From NCBI RefSeq assembly GCF_024055635.1, contig NZ_JAMXMB010000006.1, positions 248,001 through 312,000 of the forward strand: a DNA stretch of 64,000 bases. The letters run 5' to 3'. A program made the translations under genes and the position numbers. Positions 43,639-54,306 of this stretch are shown piece after piece. Each line of letters opens with the position of its first letter. Position 1 is the stretch's first letter. Source of the DNA: Microbacterium yannicii (lineage in GTDB: Bacteria > Actinomycetota > Actinomycetes > Actinomycetales > Microbacteriaceae). Under the pieces are notes generated by a model. It worked only from the letters and a program-made list of their open reading frames with translations, was not told the origin of the DNA and did no database searches.

Positions 43639-43830
43639 ATGACCACAGGGGAAGTGACGGTAGAGATTCTCTCTCTGGACGAAGTCGACTCACGTCATCG
43701 CGAACTTCTCGACCAGGTCGGCGTGTCGGTATCGGAGCTGCGTAGCCGTGCGTACGCCTACGAGCTGACGATCGACGAGCTTGAGGTCCTCCGCGAACTC
43801 GAGCGTCTCGAGTTCCTCGCGGGGCGATGA
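43639..43830 (+). CDS. small helical protein, first of an unknown gene pair
   Basis: Acidic protein of 63 residues, mainly helical (HRELLDQVGVSVSELRSRAY, then ELTIDELEVLRELERLEFL). It has the size and composition of an antitoxin or small HTH-like adaptor. The ATG follows CATTCT by six bases. It is followed after 10 bases by a 247-residue gene, and the two look like one unit. Function unknown; an antitoxin reading is speculation from size and layout. Confidence 0.65.
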   Translation: MTTGEVTVEILSLDEVDSRHRELLDQVGVSVSELRSRAYAYELTIDELEVLRELERLEFLAGR

Positions 43831-43840
43831 CCGTAACCCG

Positions 43841-44584
43841 GTGGATCCCCTCCAGGAAGAGGCGAATGCCTTCGCACTCGATCTGATGGAACGACTCGCT
43901 CGCATTCTGCCGGTCGGTGACCTTGGGTTCACGTCGACAGCTACGAAGCTCCGCGACGGCGGCGGACGTATGTCTGTCGCCTCGGCAGCTCGCGGCGGAA
44001 TTGAGCTACAGATCGACCGAACTCCTCGCCTGCAGCTCGAGGTGGACCTCGACCTAGTCATGAGCCCAACCTCCCAGCGCGCGACAGTTCTCCGTTCGGC
44101 ACTCCGCGTCCGACCCTGGCAAGTGGCGCGGCCGCTGTTCACGGTCGACTACGTTCGCGACGCTGGATCCAACATCCCCGCAGCGCATTACAACGTGCAC
44201 TTCGACCATGATGCGGTCACCAACGAGCTGCTTCAGACGGGCGCTGCACGCAGAGGAAAACTGCACAAGAAGCGAGCGTCGCAGGGCTTGACTCCGAGAC
44301 TTGCTGACCTCCATTTCCCGGTCGGTGGGCATCGATTTCGGCCCTGCCTTGAAGATGTCATCGACATGCTCTGGGCGGAGTTCGGAATTGACATGCGCCC
44401 GACGGCGCGAGCAGCGATCGAAGAAGGGCGTCATCACTGGCGCGAGATGCAACTCCGCGCCGCGGTTACCGACAATCCGGCTGCTGCGATCGCAGAACTG
44501 CGGAAGATGGGCTACGAGGTGGTTTGGACCCGGTCGGGCATGCCTGAACCGGACCTCCGAGCGGATCGAATTCGCGCGATTTGA
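43841..44584 (+). CDS. unknown protein, second of the pair
   Basis: Soluble protein of 247 residues I cannot assign. Visible features: EEANAFALDLMERLARILP start helix; a histidine-rich strand HYNVHFDHDAVTNELL; PRLADLHFPVGGHRFRPCLED, which looks like a conserved core with several histidines and arginines; and a C-terminal helical repeat (EGRHHWREMQLRAAV, then AELRKMGYEVVW). The histidine/arginine pattern could be a nuclease or nucleotide-binding site. GTG at 43841 is the likely start. It converges on the ClpC-KAP gene. Confidence 0.65.
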   Translation: MDPLQEEANAFALDLMERLARILPVGDLGFTSTATKLRDGGGRMSVASAARGGIELQIDRTPRLQLEVDLDLVMSPTSQRATVLRSALRVRPWQVARPLFTVDYVRDAGSNIPAAHYNVHFDHDAVTNELLQTGAARRGKLHKKRASQGLTPRLADLHFPVGGHRFRPCLEDVIDMLWAEFGIDMRPTARAAIEEGRHHWREMQLRAAVTDNPAAAIAELRKMGYEVVWTRSGMPEPDLRADRIRAI

Positions 44585-44882
44585 TCGCCTAGCGGTAGCG
44601 TCGCGCTGCCGGGTCGAATGCCGCTCTCGCCCACTGAGCTTGCCAACGTGTTGCCCGCAAGTCGGTCCTCTTGCGTGCGCGACTAGGACGTCGCGTCTGC
44701 AGAGAGCGGCGGCTTGCCGACGCGCGGCGGATCGCCACGCCCCAGCGGCCGGAGAGCGCGGGCAGGCATGGACGCCTTTCACACGCGCGTGCATGGCCAA
44801 AGCAGACTCGCGCGACGCGCCTGTTCCATCGCCCTGCTCTGCTGTGTTGCGTCAGACGGCGCGATGGCCCCGCACTGTGCGA
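44585..44882. other. 298-base region without a gene
   Basis: Lies between convergent genes. A short direct repeat, GCGCGACTAGGA near 44681 and GTGCGACTAGGA near 44877, is present; the second copy includes the stop of the ClpC-KAP gene. No hairpin was recognised. Confidence 0.45.
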
Positions 44883-47825
<2,943 letters not shown>

Positions 47826-47969
47826 CGGTCTCCCTGCGTTGCCGCCGAATTCGGGTCCAGTTTCCCGCAAATGCACATCAGATGGTGGCCATCAGTCGCG
47901 GGGAGGGGAGAACACATGCGCCGGCCCATATGACGCATGCCTCACAGTTCGCTTGAGCGTGGCTGGCCG

Positions 47970-47981
47970 TACAGTTCTGCC
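47970..47981 (+). promoter_or_regulatory. -10 box of a leaderless transcript (GIY-YIG gene)
   Basis: TACAGT at 47970-47975, six bases, ATG at 47982. The 156-base region to the ClpC-KAP start must hold both divergent promoters. Confidence 0.65.
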
Positions 47982-48584
47982 ATGTCATCAATCGCGGATG
48001 TCGACGCTCTCCTGCGACCCGCCACGGTCCACACCAGAGCGAGCGTCTTGAGTCGCCCGTCGAGCGTTCCCGCGAAGCCCGGGCTCTACGCCTGGTACTT
48101 CGACGAAGCCCCGCCGGGTGTCTCAGTCAGTGACTGTCACGTCACCGAACACGGCGCGCTTCTATATGTGGGTATCTCGCCGGGCCGACCGCCAGCTAAC
48201 GGCAAAGCGCCGAGCCGTCAGAACTTGCGCACGCGGATCCGATACCACTGTCGGGGAAATGCAGCCGGCTCCACGTTGCGCCTCACTCTTGGGTGCCACC
48301 TCGCAGCCAAACTAGGTATCGTCCTGACCCGGGTCGGGAGCGGAGACCGTCTCACGTTTACGCCCACCGGTGAAGCGCTCCTCTCCGAGTGGATGGCGAA
48401 ACACGCACGCGTTGCCACCCTCGAGCATTCCGCGCCCTGGGAGCTTGAGCCTGCGGTGATCAATGCAGTGCGGGTTCCACTCAACATCGACCACAACTCC
48501 GAGCACGCGTATTACCCGGTCAACCGGGCGCTGCGAGCGGAGCACAAGGCGGGTGCTCGAGCTCGGTCAATCTGGACGCCATAA
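47982..48584 (+). CDS. GIY-YIG nuclease-family protein
   Basis: Protein of 200 residues with a GIY-YIG domain: GLYAWYF (34-40) and ALLYVGIS (59-66) are the two motif strands, NLRTRIRYH (81-89) the helix with the catalytic arginine, WELEPAVI (153-160) the likely metal-binding glutamate, and VPLNIDHN (165-172) the usual end with a conserved asparagine. It lacks extra DNA-binding domains, so target choice may come from a partner. It is divergent from the ClpC-KAP gene and could be regulated with it. The frame upstream of 47982 is not coding-like. Confidence 0.82.
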   Translation: MSSIADVDALLRPATVHTRASVLSRPSSVPAKPGLYAWYFDEAPPGVSVSDCHVTEHGALLYVGISPGRPPANGKAPSRQNLRTRIRYHCRGNAAGSTLRLTLGCHLAAKLGIVLTRVGSGDRLTFTPTGEALLSEWMAKHARVATLEHSAPWELEPAVINAVRVPLNIDHNSEHAYYPVNRALRAEHKAGARARSIWTP

Positions 48585-48716
48585 GGTCAAACCAACATCC
48601 GGATCGCCAAGTCTGGCGAGCGGATACCGGTCCGCTTCCGCTCGGCGCCCGCAGGCGGGCCGGTGTGCGGGCGGTGCTCATCGACATTCGCCTATTCGGC
48701 GGGATCGTGGTCCTGA
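48585..48716. other. intergenic, nothing seen
   Basis: Spacer between the GIY-YIG gene and a gene remnant; G/C-rich with small inverted repeats but no clear terminator. Confidence 0.4.
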
Positions 48717-48848
48717 GGTCGTGCCCCGCCGCGGCTGACGAGCTTCATCGTGTCCCTGGCGGGAGCGCCGACTCCGCATGAGCGTCAGAAGAACCTGGAC
48801 GAACTCGCCGACATCGACATCTGGCTACAGGAGGCCATCGGCGAGTAG
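48717..48848 (+). pseudogene. 3' remnant of an unknown gene
   Basis: An open frame without a proper N-terminus whose last ~22 codons (RQKNLDELADIDIWLQEAI) look like the true C-terminal helix of a protein. Everything before 48750 looks non-coding. Probably the tail of a deleted gene. Confidence 0.45.
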
Positions 48849-48938
48849 ACCGGCTGCTCAGCGACGGAGTGACCGCGCGGTAAGTCGCTTCAATTTGCTT
48901 AGGGGGCGTAGGGTGCGGGCTAGAAACCTCGCTGGTGA

Positions 48939-49364
48939 GTGAACTCGAATCGGAGCTTTGGGACCTTGGACCGGCCGAATCAGTCGTTTGATGATGTCCT
49001 GCGCGGTGGGAGCCTTTCTGAAGGCGACGAAGCCCCCAGGGCGCCCATCCGCGGAACAGGGGCGTCAAACGGAGGTTTCGCCGTAGCAGCGTGGTCAACC
49101 GCAGCGCTGTTCTGCGCCGCCGCGGCAGCGGTGGTGCTGACCTTCTCAATTCGGGACGACGAAGCCGCTTTGACCGTGGGGCTGAGCATCGCCTTGCAGT
49201 TGCTGACGTTGGCATTTCTGATCTGCGGGGCGGCTAGCGCAGCCTCCGTGGACGGCAGTAGGTGGCCCTCGGGTGCCACGATCGCGGTCGTTGCTCTCGT
49301 CAGCATCGGCCTCCTGGCGTGGGCGTACCTGGCGGTGGCAGCTGGCTCGGCATACGTCCCTTGA
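48939..49364 (+). CDS. three-helix membrane protein, unknown
   Basis: Protein of 141 residues: a ~45-residue polar N-terminus and three membrane helices (AWSTAALFCAAAAAVVLTF; SIALQLLTLAFLICGAASA; IAVVALVSIGLLAWAYLAVA). No family recognised. The GTG at 48939 has no clear ribosome site or well-spaced -10, so the start is uncertain. Confidence 0.6.
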   Translation: MNSNRSFGTLDRPNQSFDDVLRGGSLSEGDEAPRAPIRGTGASNGGFAVAAWSTAALFCAAAAAVVLTFSIRDDEAALTVGLSIALQLLTLAFLICGAASAASVDGSRWPSGATIAVVALVSIGLLAWAYLAVAAGSAYVP

Positions 49365-49431
49365 CGTAAATCGCATCCGCTCCGAGTCTGTTCTCGGCGA
49401 TGAAGTGCTTCCCCAGCAGCCATGTCGACGG

Positions 49432-49557
49432 CTATGCGCGTCGGACGGGGAGCACGTAGATGGCGATGGTCACTGCGAAGACGGGTCCGATGGTCCAGAC
49501 GGTAGCCGGAACTTCGACGCCATCGCAGGCGAGACTTCGAACTGCCAACTGCTCCAT
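49432..49557 (-). CDS. possible 41-residue membrane peptide or frameshifted 3' end
   Basis: A frame beginning at ATG 49557 ends in a good membrane helix (TVWTIGPVFAVTIAIYVLPV). It overlaps the end of the minus-strand gene 49470-49691 in another frame. Either a separate small protein or the original C-terminus of that gene after a frameshift. Confidence 0.4.
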   Translation of the reverse strand: MEQLAVRSLACDGVEVPATVWTIGPVFAVTIAIYVLPVRRA

Positions 49558-49691
49558 GCTGTGAGGAGGGCGATCAGTGCAACGGGAAGCATGAGCCAGA
49601 GTCCGATAAAAGCCGCTCCCGCGCCGCCCCAGATCGCGATGATCGTGGGTCGATTGTGCCCCGCCGACTCGTGCGCGAGCTCTGCCATCAT
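49470..49691 (-). CDS. small membrane protein, unknown
   Basis: Protein of 73 residues with one clear membrane segment (IIAIWGGAGAAFIGLWLMLPVALIALL, possibly a helical hairpin). The ATG at 49691 lies six bases below TACGAT. The last ~20 residues look non-coding while another frame shows a membrane helix, so a frameshift is possible. Confidence 0.6.
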   Translation of the reverse strand: MMAELAHESAGHNRPTIIAIWGGAGAAFIGLWLMLPVALIALLTAWSSWQFEVSPAMASKFRLPSGPSDPSSQ

Positions 49692-49703
49692 GCGGTCATC
49701 GTA
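49692..49703 (-). promoter_or_regulatory. -10 box of a leaderless transcript (small membrane protein)
   Basis: TACGAT (49698-49703, minus strand), GACCGC, ATG at 49691. Confidence 0.6.
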
Positions 49704-49761
49704 TTGCGCAGGGTGATATCGGCCACTCTCGAGCTCCCTATCGTCGTGCCTCGGTCGAGCG

Positions 49762-49773
49762 GATAATGAGGGC
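49762..49773 (+). promoter_or_regulatory. -10 box of a likely leaderless transcript
   Basis: GATAAT at 49762-49767, six bases, ATG at 49774. Confidence 0.55.
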
Positions 49774-50592
49774 ATGGACGCCCCTGGGGGGTCGGCCGGG
49801 CGCGAGGGGGAAGAGCTTCAGCGCGTACGGCGACGCGCGGCTGAGGCTTCAGCGGCTGACGGGGCGCGGGAGTTGGACGTATTGCGCGCACGGGCATATG
49901 GACCAGACTCCGACATCGGGGACGACCCTGTGGCGATGGCGAGGCTCATCGAGCTCGAAGCGGCTCATGTCGCCGCCGCGACCCCCGTCGGCACTACTGC
50001 GTCTGTCGACAACGGCGCGGCCCATGACGCGCCGAGGAGCGAGAACGCCGCGGTCGGCCCAGTGGCGCCGAAAGCAGAGCCGGTGGTCCCAACGACTTCA
50101 GGCGAGCGCCCCCGGCAGAAGGAGTGGCGACTTCCGGCGCTGACGCAAAGCCGCGCGTGGTGGATGGTGGGGTCGGTCGTGAGTGTCACCGTCGTCCTCT
50201 ACGCCGCTATCTGGATCCTCTCGCCGCACCCGGATGCGACGCTGCAATCGACCGCGGCCCAAACCGACTTCAGTCTCATCCAGGCGCTGACTGGAGACGT
50301 AGGCGATCCGGACATGTCCACGCTGCGCCAATTCGAGGGGTACCGCGACATGACGGTCTGGTCCGTCGAGAAGGACACCGGCGACAACTGCCTCCTCGCC
50401 TGGGACCGTGAGGGCGGTCGATTCGAATACCAGTGCCAGCCTCCCGCGATCGAGCTCGCGCTCCACATGAGGGTGTTGGCGGAGGCGGAAGACGGCTTCG
50501 GTGATTGGCTCGCGGACGGCAGCGTCATCAGCCTTCACCTGCGCCAGGACACCGTGGATGTCTTCGTTCACCCTCCCGCACCAGCCGACTGA
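49774..50592 (+). CDS. single-pass membrane protein, unknown
   Basis: Protein of 272 residues: a ~125-residue cytosolic, charged and Ala/Glu-rich region, one membrane helix (WWMVGSVVSVTVVLYAAIWIL, residues ~129-149), and an external domain of ~120 residues with two cysteines (DNCLLAWD, EYQCQPPA) that may form a disulfide. No family is recognised, though the type-II layout is common for envelope proteins in this group. Confidence 0.72.
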   Translation: MDAPGGSAGREGEELQRVRRRAAEASAADGARELDVLRARAYGPDSDIGDDPVAMARLIELEAAHVAAATPVGTTASVDNGAAHDAPRSENAAVGPVAPKAEPVVPTTSGERPRQKEWRLPALTQSRAWWMVGSVVSVTVVLYAAIWILSPHPDATLQSTAAQTDFSLIQALTGDVGDPDMSTLRQFEGYRDMTVWSVEKDTGDNCLLAWDREGGRFEYQCQPPAIELALHMRVLAEAEDGFGDWLADGSVISLHLRQDTVDVFVHPPAPAD

Positions 50593-51032
50593 GTCCCGCC
50601 TCAGAATGGTTCCGTCGGGACGCGGTCCCTCTATCGCAGTCAGCCACCGTGGATAGAGGGTCCTTCGAATTGCGGCGACTGCTCCTATTGCTGCTGCCGT
50701 AGCCCACGCCGTACCAGATGAGCGCTGCGACCCTGCCGGCAGCTGTGAGCCACCAGGCAAAGAGGACGAGCACGTTACCGATGATCCGGGGACGAGCGAC
50801 CAGATCGCAGCGGTGTTCGTACCGGCCGCCTGATCTGCTCGACCACTCTTACAGGCGGCTGTAGAAGTCTGCACCCGCTCTGGCACCTTGAGAACGGCAT
50901 GAATGCACGTTTAGCCTGCCCGGTGATACTGCGCGCTCAGGAGGCCTAAACGTTCGGCCCCAGACGTACGTTTGGTGAGGAGTCGAGTAGCGCGCTTCTC
51001 AGCAAGCTTCGGCAAAGGTTGCAGCTTCGTGA
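50593..51032. other. 440-base region without a gene
   Basis: No supported frame. Palindromes near 50930-50990 are weak and not assigned. Confidence 0.45.
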
Positions 51033-51173
51033 GCAGCGTCATCAGCGTCTCCCCTCCTCCTCGGACAGCGGCGCGAGCACGCGGACGACGTGGCGGCGGC
51101 CGAGCGGCTGCTCAACACCGTGGCCGCCAGGGCGCGGGAGGTTCTCGCGGAATGGCCGGCCCTCGACTCCTGA
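51033..51173 (+). pseudogene. 3' remnant of an unknown gene
   Basis: Open frame without a start whose end looks coding: REHADDVAAAERLLNTVAAR then AREVLAEWPALDS and a stop at 51171-51173. It appears to be the helical C-terminus of a lost gene, marking the right edge of the accessory zone. Confidence 0.5.
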
Positions 51174-51219
51174 GCTCGCCTTGGCCGTAGTAGGCCGCGC
51201 GGTCTGGCAGACTTCCGGG

Positions 51220-51927
51220 ATGCCGCACTCCGACGCCCTCGCCCGGCTCTGGCCCGCTTCTGCTGTGCGGGTACGTGCCGGCGACCTCGAACTCCGTTGG
51301 ATCGACGACGACCTGCTCGTCGAGCTCTCGGAACTGGCCGGACGCGGCATCCATGATGCCGACATGATGCCGTTCGAGCATCCGTGGTCGCGAGGCTCGG
51401 CCGACGAGGTGGCCCGCAGCGTGCTGGCCTACCAGTGGGGTATCCGCAATCGGATCTCCCCCACAGCCTTCGTCCTCGAGTTGGCGGTCTTGCACGACGG
51501 GACACCCGTGGGCATCCAGGGGCTCACCGCGAAGGACTGGCCGGTGCTGCGGAATGTCACGACGGGATCGTGGCTGGGCCGCGCGCACCAAGGACGCGGA
51601 ATCGGGACGAGAATGCGGATGCTGGCTCTGCATCTGGCATTCGAGGGCCTGGGTGCACGAGAGGCGATGTCAGGGGCCTTCGTGGACAACGGCGCATCGA
51701 ACGCCGTCTCGGAACGCGTGGGGTACGCCCGGGGCGGCGCGTCCCACGTCGCCCGCGAGGGCGCCGCCGTGGTTCACAATCACTACGTCATGTCGCGGGA
51801 GCGCTGGGAATCCGTTCGGTCCGACCACGCCCAGCGCCTGGGCGGCACCGTCGAGCTCCACGGGGTCGAGGGGCTTCTAGCCCAGCTCGAGTCGACGCCT
51901 GGTGGCGCTGAGGCCGGACAGCACTGA
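51220..51927 (+). CDS. GNAT-family N-acetyltransferase
   Basis: Acetyltransferase of 235 residues resembling RimJ/RimL-type enzymes. Acetyl-CoA binding region GSWLGRAHQGRGIGTRMRML has the R/QxxGxG/A motif; AREAMSGAFVDNGASNAVSERVGY is the typical later helix. The C-terminal ~45 residues extend the domain. Substrate unknown. The stop codon lies in a terminator hairpin. Confidence 0.9.
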   Translation: MPHSDALARLWPASAVRVRAGDLELRWIDDDLLVELSELAGRGIHDADMMPFEHPWSRGSADEVARSVLAYQWGIRNRISPTAFVLELAVLHDGTPVGIQGLTAKDWPVLRNVTTGSWLGRAHQGRGIGTRMRMLALHLAFEGLGAREAMSGAFVDNGASNAVSERVGYARGGASHVAREGAAVVHNHYVMSRERWESVRSDHAQRLGGTVELHGVEGLLAQLESTPGGAEAGQH

Positions 51928-51957
51928 CCGCGGGCGCGCCATAGCGCCCGCGGTCAG
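51924..51957. terminator. bidirectional hairpin between GNAT and DUF6458 genes
   Basis: Perfect 14-bp stem CTGACCGCGGGCGC / GCGCCCGCGGTCAG with a 6-base loop, overlapping the GNAT stop codon and ending 8 bases before the convergent DUF6458 stop. Confidence 0.85.
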
Positions 51958-51965
51958 CGTGATCG

Positions 51966-52229
51966 TCAGAGTCCGGCGGCGTCGTCGGTCGTGCTCGTGC
52001 TCCGGCGTGTCACCTGCTCGTTGACGCTCGGGTCGACGGCGGTGCGGGTCACCGTGTCCGACCGGCGGCGGCGCGCCAGCAGAACGATTCCGACGATGAA
52101 GATGACGGCTCCGGCACCCATGAGGATGTAGCCGATCATGTCGAGATTCACCCATTCGACTTCGACGTTCACTGCGAACGCGAGGATCGCTCCGATCGCG
52201 AAGAGGGCGATGCCTGCTCCAATACTCAT
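51966..52229 (-). CDS. DUF6458-family two-helix membrane protein
   Basis: Protein of 87 residues: MSIGAGIALFAIGAILAFAV and MIGYILMGAGAVIFIVGIVLL are two membrane helices separated by a short acidic loop, followed by a basic, Ser/Thr-rich tail. This is the usual DUF6458 form found across actinobacteria. Function unknown. An AAAGGA site precedes the ATG. Confidence 0.85.
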   Translation of the reverse strand: MSIGAGIALFAIGAILAFAVNVEVEWVNLDMIGYILMGAGAVIFIVGIVLLARRRRSDTVTRTAVDPSVNEQVTRRSTSTTDDAAGL

Positions 52230-52444
52230 GCGAGGTGTCCTTTCCGGGGCGCGGCGATCAGCCCTCCCCTGTCCCGGGACGCGTGGTCCCACCGCTACCC
52301 TTGCCCATCACCCGGGGTTCGATGAGGGGCTTGACAGACGCGCCATGTATCACCTCCCCCGCATTTCGTTCCTTCTCAAAGACGAGAGGCCGTGGCGTGC
52401 ACCGCCCGGAGCGCGCGACGCTCTCCTGCGGACAGGAGCGGACC

Positions 52445-53377
52445 GTGACAACGTCGGGCAGCATCTCGCGCCGCAGCAGACTCGCGGTGAGTGCCATCGC
52501 CTGCGCCGGAATCCTCGCGGCCGCGATCGCTCTCTCCGCCTGCGGGCCGGGTGGGCCGGCCGGGGGCGGCTCCGGCAGCGAGCAGCACACCGGGGCGCCG
52601 GGCGCCGGTTCGTCGGGACCCGTGGGTCCGGCGGGGCCCGACGAACCGGGCGCGTCGGATCCGGTGCTCCCGTGGGTGCCGGCCGGCCCGGCCTCGCCGG
52701 GCGATCCGCCTCAGCAGAGCTGGTACCTGCTGCTGCGCGACGCTGATTGCGCCGGTCTGGATGCCGCGGTCCGAGACGGCTCCGGGGCGCCGCTCTGGTC
52801 GGCGGCCGAGGCGGTGTGCACGGCGGTGGCGGGTGGGGACGCCGCCGACTGGACAGAAGCGCAGGCGCAGGTGACGGCGCTCCAAGAGGCATCCGAACCA
52901 CCGGCGGACGGATGCCACGCCGAGGCCGTATACCGGATGCTGCAGCGAGCGGTCGAATTCCACGCTCAGCATCCCGAGCTGCAGGACATCCGCACGGCTC
53001 CCGCGCAGGGAACGGCATGCAAGCAGGAGCTCTACGGTGTCCAGCAGCAGGAGCCGTCGGGTGGGAGCGGGTCATGCGACACTCGCTGGTTCGTGCTCGA
53101 CGCGCGGGTTCTGCCGACGACCGTCCTGACGGTCGACGGCGCGGACGTGAGCCTCACCGTCGGCGAGCGCGAGCATCTGTACTTCGAGATGCCGGCGCGC
53201 GAGCCGGACGAGGTCTCGACGATCGAGGCGCGCACCGCCGCCGGTGAACTCGTGGGCACGGTGACCTACCAGCATCTCGAGGACCAGTGCAGTCCATCCG
53301 GCACCGACCCGACTCCCACCGACCCCGGAGAGCCCGAAGAGCCCGGCGAGCCCACACCCACGCCGACGGTGCCCTGA
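52445..53377 (+). CDS. lipoprotein with Gly/Pro linker, unknown
   Basis: Lipoprotein of 310 residues: arginine-rich start, hydrophobic core, lipobox ALSAC; a Gly/Pro/Ser linker (GPVGPAGPDEPGASDP); a globular part with several cysteines (DADCAGLD, AVCTAV, DGCHAEA, TACKQEL, SGSCDTRW), likely disulfide-bonded; and a Pro/Thr tail (PTPTDPGEPEEPGEPTPTPT) typical of wall-spanning segments. GTG at 52445 follows AGGAGCGG. It overlaps the start of the next gene by one base (TGATG), so the two are coupled. Confidence 0.75.
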   Translation: MTTSGSISRRSRLAVSAIACAGILAAAIALSACGPGGPAGGGSGSEQHTGAPGAGSSGPVGPAGPDEPGASDPVLPWVPAGPASPGDPPQQSWYLLLRDADCAGLDAAVRDGSGAPLWSAAEAVCTAVAGGDAADWTEAQAQVTALQEASEPPADGCHAEAVYRMLQRAVEFHAQHPELQDIRTAPAQGTACKQELYGVQQQEPSGGSGSCDTRWFVLDARVLPTTVLTVDGADVSLTVGEREHLYFEMPAREPDEVSTIEARTAAGELVGTVTYQHLEDQCSPSGTDPTPTDPGEPEEPGEPTPTPTVP

Positions 53378-54267
53378 TGCCTTCGGCAGACGAGGTGCGG
53401 GAGCGGTCAGAGTCCGCCGAGCCGGCCCTGGATCCGTGGTCGCGCACGCTCAAGGCCATCTCGGCCGTCGGCCCGCCGGTGACCATCGCCGCCGCCCTGC
53501 TGCTCTACTTCGGCTGGGCGCGCTCCAACGCGCAAGCCAAAGCCATGGGCCTCGACGTGAGCCTGTTCGGCTACTCCCCGCAGGACTACATGCTGCGCAG
53601 CATCAATTCGCTCTTCCTCCCCCTCACGCTGCTCACCATCGTGGCCATCGGGTGGTACGCGCTCGACCAGGCGCTTCGCGCCGCGGTCGATGCCGGAAAG
53701 GCGATCCCGGCGATCCGCCGCGGGGCGCTCATCGTCATCATCGCCGGCACCACGGGCGCGGTCGTGCTCTTCGTCATCGCCCTCACTGCGCCGGATGCCG
53801 CGCTGCCGCTTCATCCCTATCTGATCGCCGGCTGCGTGCTCTTCGCCGCGTGGGGAATGCGGATCCACCGGTACGCCCGCGCGGCGGCGGCGGCTTCTCT
53901 GATGCGGCGTCGACGGGTCCTGGAGACGACGTTCGTGACCATCCTGGTGACGCTGCTGCTCTTCTGGGGGACGGCGGACTACGCGGAGGCCGTCGGTCAG
54001 GGGCTGGCAGCCGGCTACGAGCGCAGCATAGAGACGCTGCCGCGGGCGACCGTGTACAGCGATGCGGCACTCTCGATCGCCGGCGGGGGTGTCGTCGGCG
54101 CGACGGAGGGCACCGCCGAGGCGCCGCTGTTCCGCTACACCGGCCTGCGGCTTCTCGTGGTCAGCGGAGGTCGCATCTTCTTCCTGAACGACGGATGGAA
54201 TCCGCGGGACGGTCGAGTGATCGTCATGCCCGACGACGGCAGCGTGCGCTACGAGTTCCAGAACTGA
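53377..54267 (+). CDS. polytopic membrane protein, unknown
   Basis: Protein of 296 residues with about five membrane helices in residues ~22-205 (ISAVGPPVTIAAALLLYFGW; INSLFLPLTLLTIVAIGWYA; GALIVIIAGTTGAVVLFVIA; and two more), then an exported C-terminal beta-rich domain (RYTGLRLLVVSGGRIFFLND). No family recognised. Start ATG at 53377 overlaps the upstream stop; it may act with that lipoprotein. Confidence 0.75.
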   Translation: MPSADEVRERSESAEPALDPWSRTLKAISAVGPPVTIAAALLLYFGWARSNAQAKAMGLDVSLFGYSPQDYMLRSINSLFLPLTLLTIVAIGWYALDQALRAAVDAGKAIPAIRRGALIVIIAGTTGAVVLFVIALTAPDAALPLHPYLIAGCVLFAAWGMRIHRYARAAAAASLMRRRRVLETTFVTILVTLLLFWGTADYAEAVGQGLAAGYERSIETLPRATVYSDAALSIAGGGVVGATEGTAEAPLFRYTGLRLLVVSGGRIFFLNDGWNPRDGRVIVMPDDGSVRYEFQN

Positions 54268-54294
54268 GCGCCCGTCAGGGCGGATCCCGGTGAC

Positions 54295-54306
54295 TACTGT
54301 GGAACG
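54295..54306 (+). promoter_or_regulatory. -10 box of a leaderless transcript (MFS gene)
   Basis: TACTGT at 54295-54300, six bases, GTG at 54307. Confidence 0.65.

Noticed and set aside
44585..44882. A CRISPR-like or tandem repeat in the spacer beside the ClpC-KAP gene
   Set aside because: Only one imperfect 12-base repeat pair was found, with no regular spacing.
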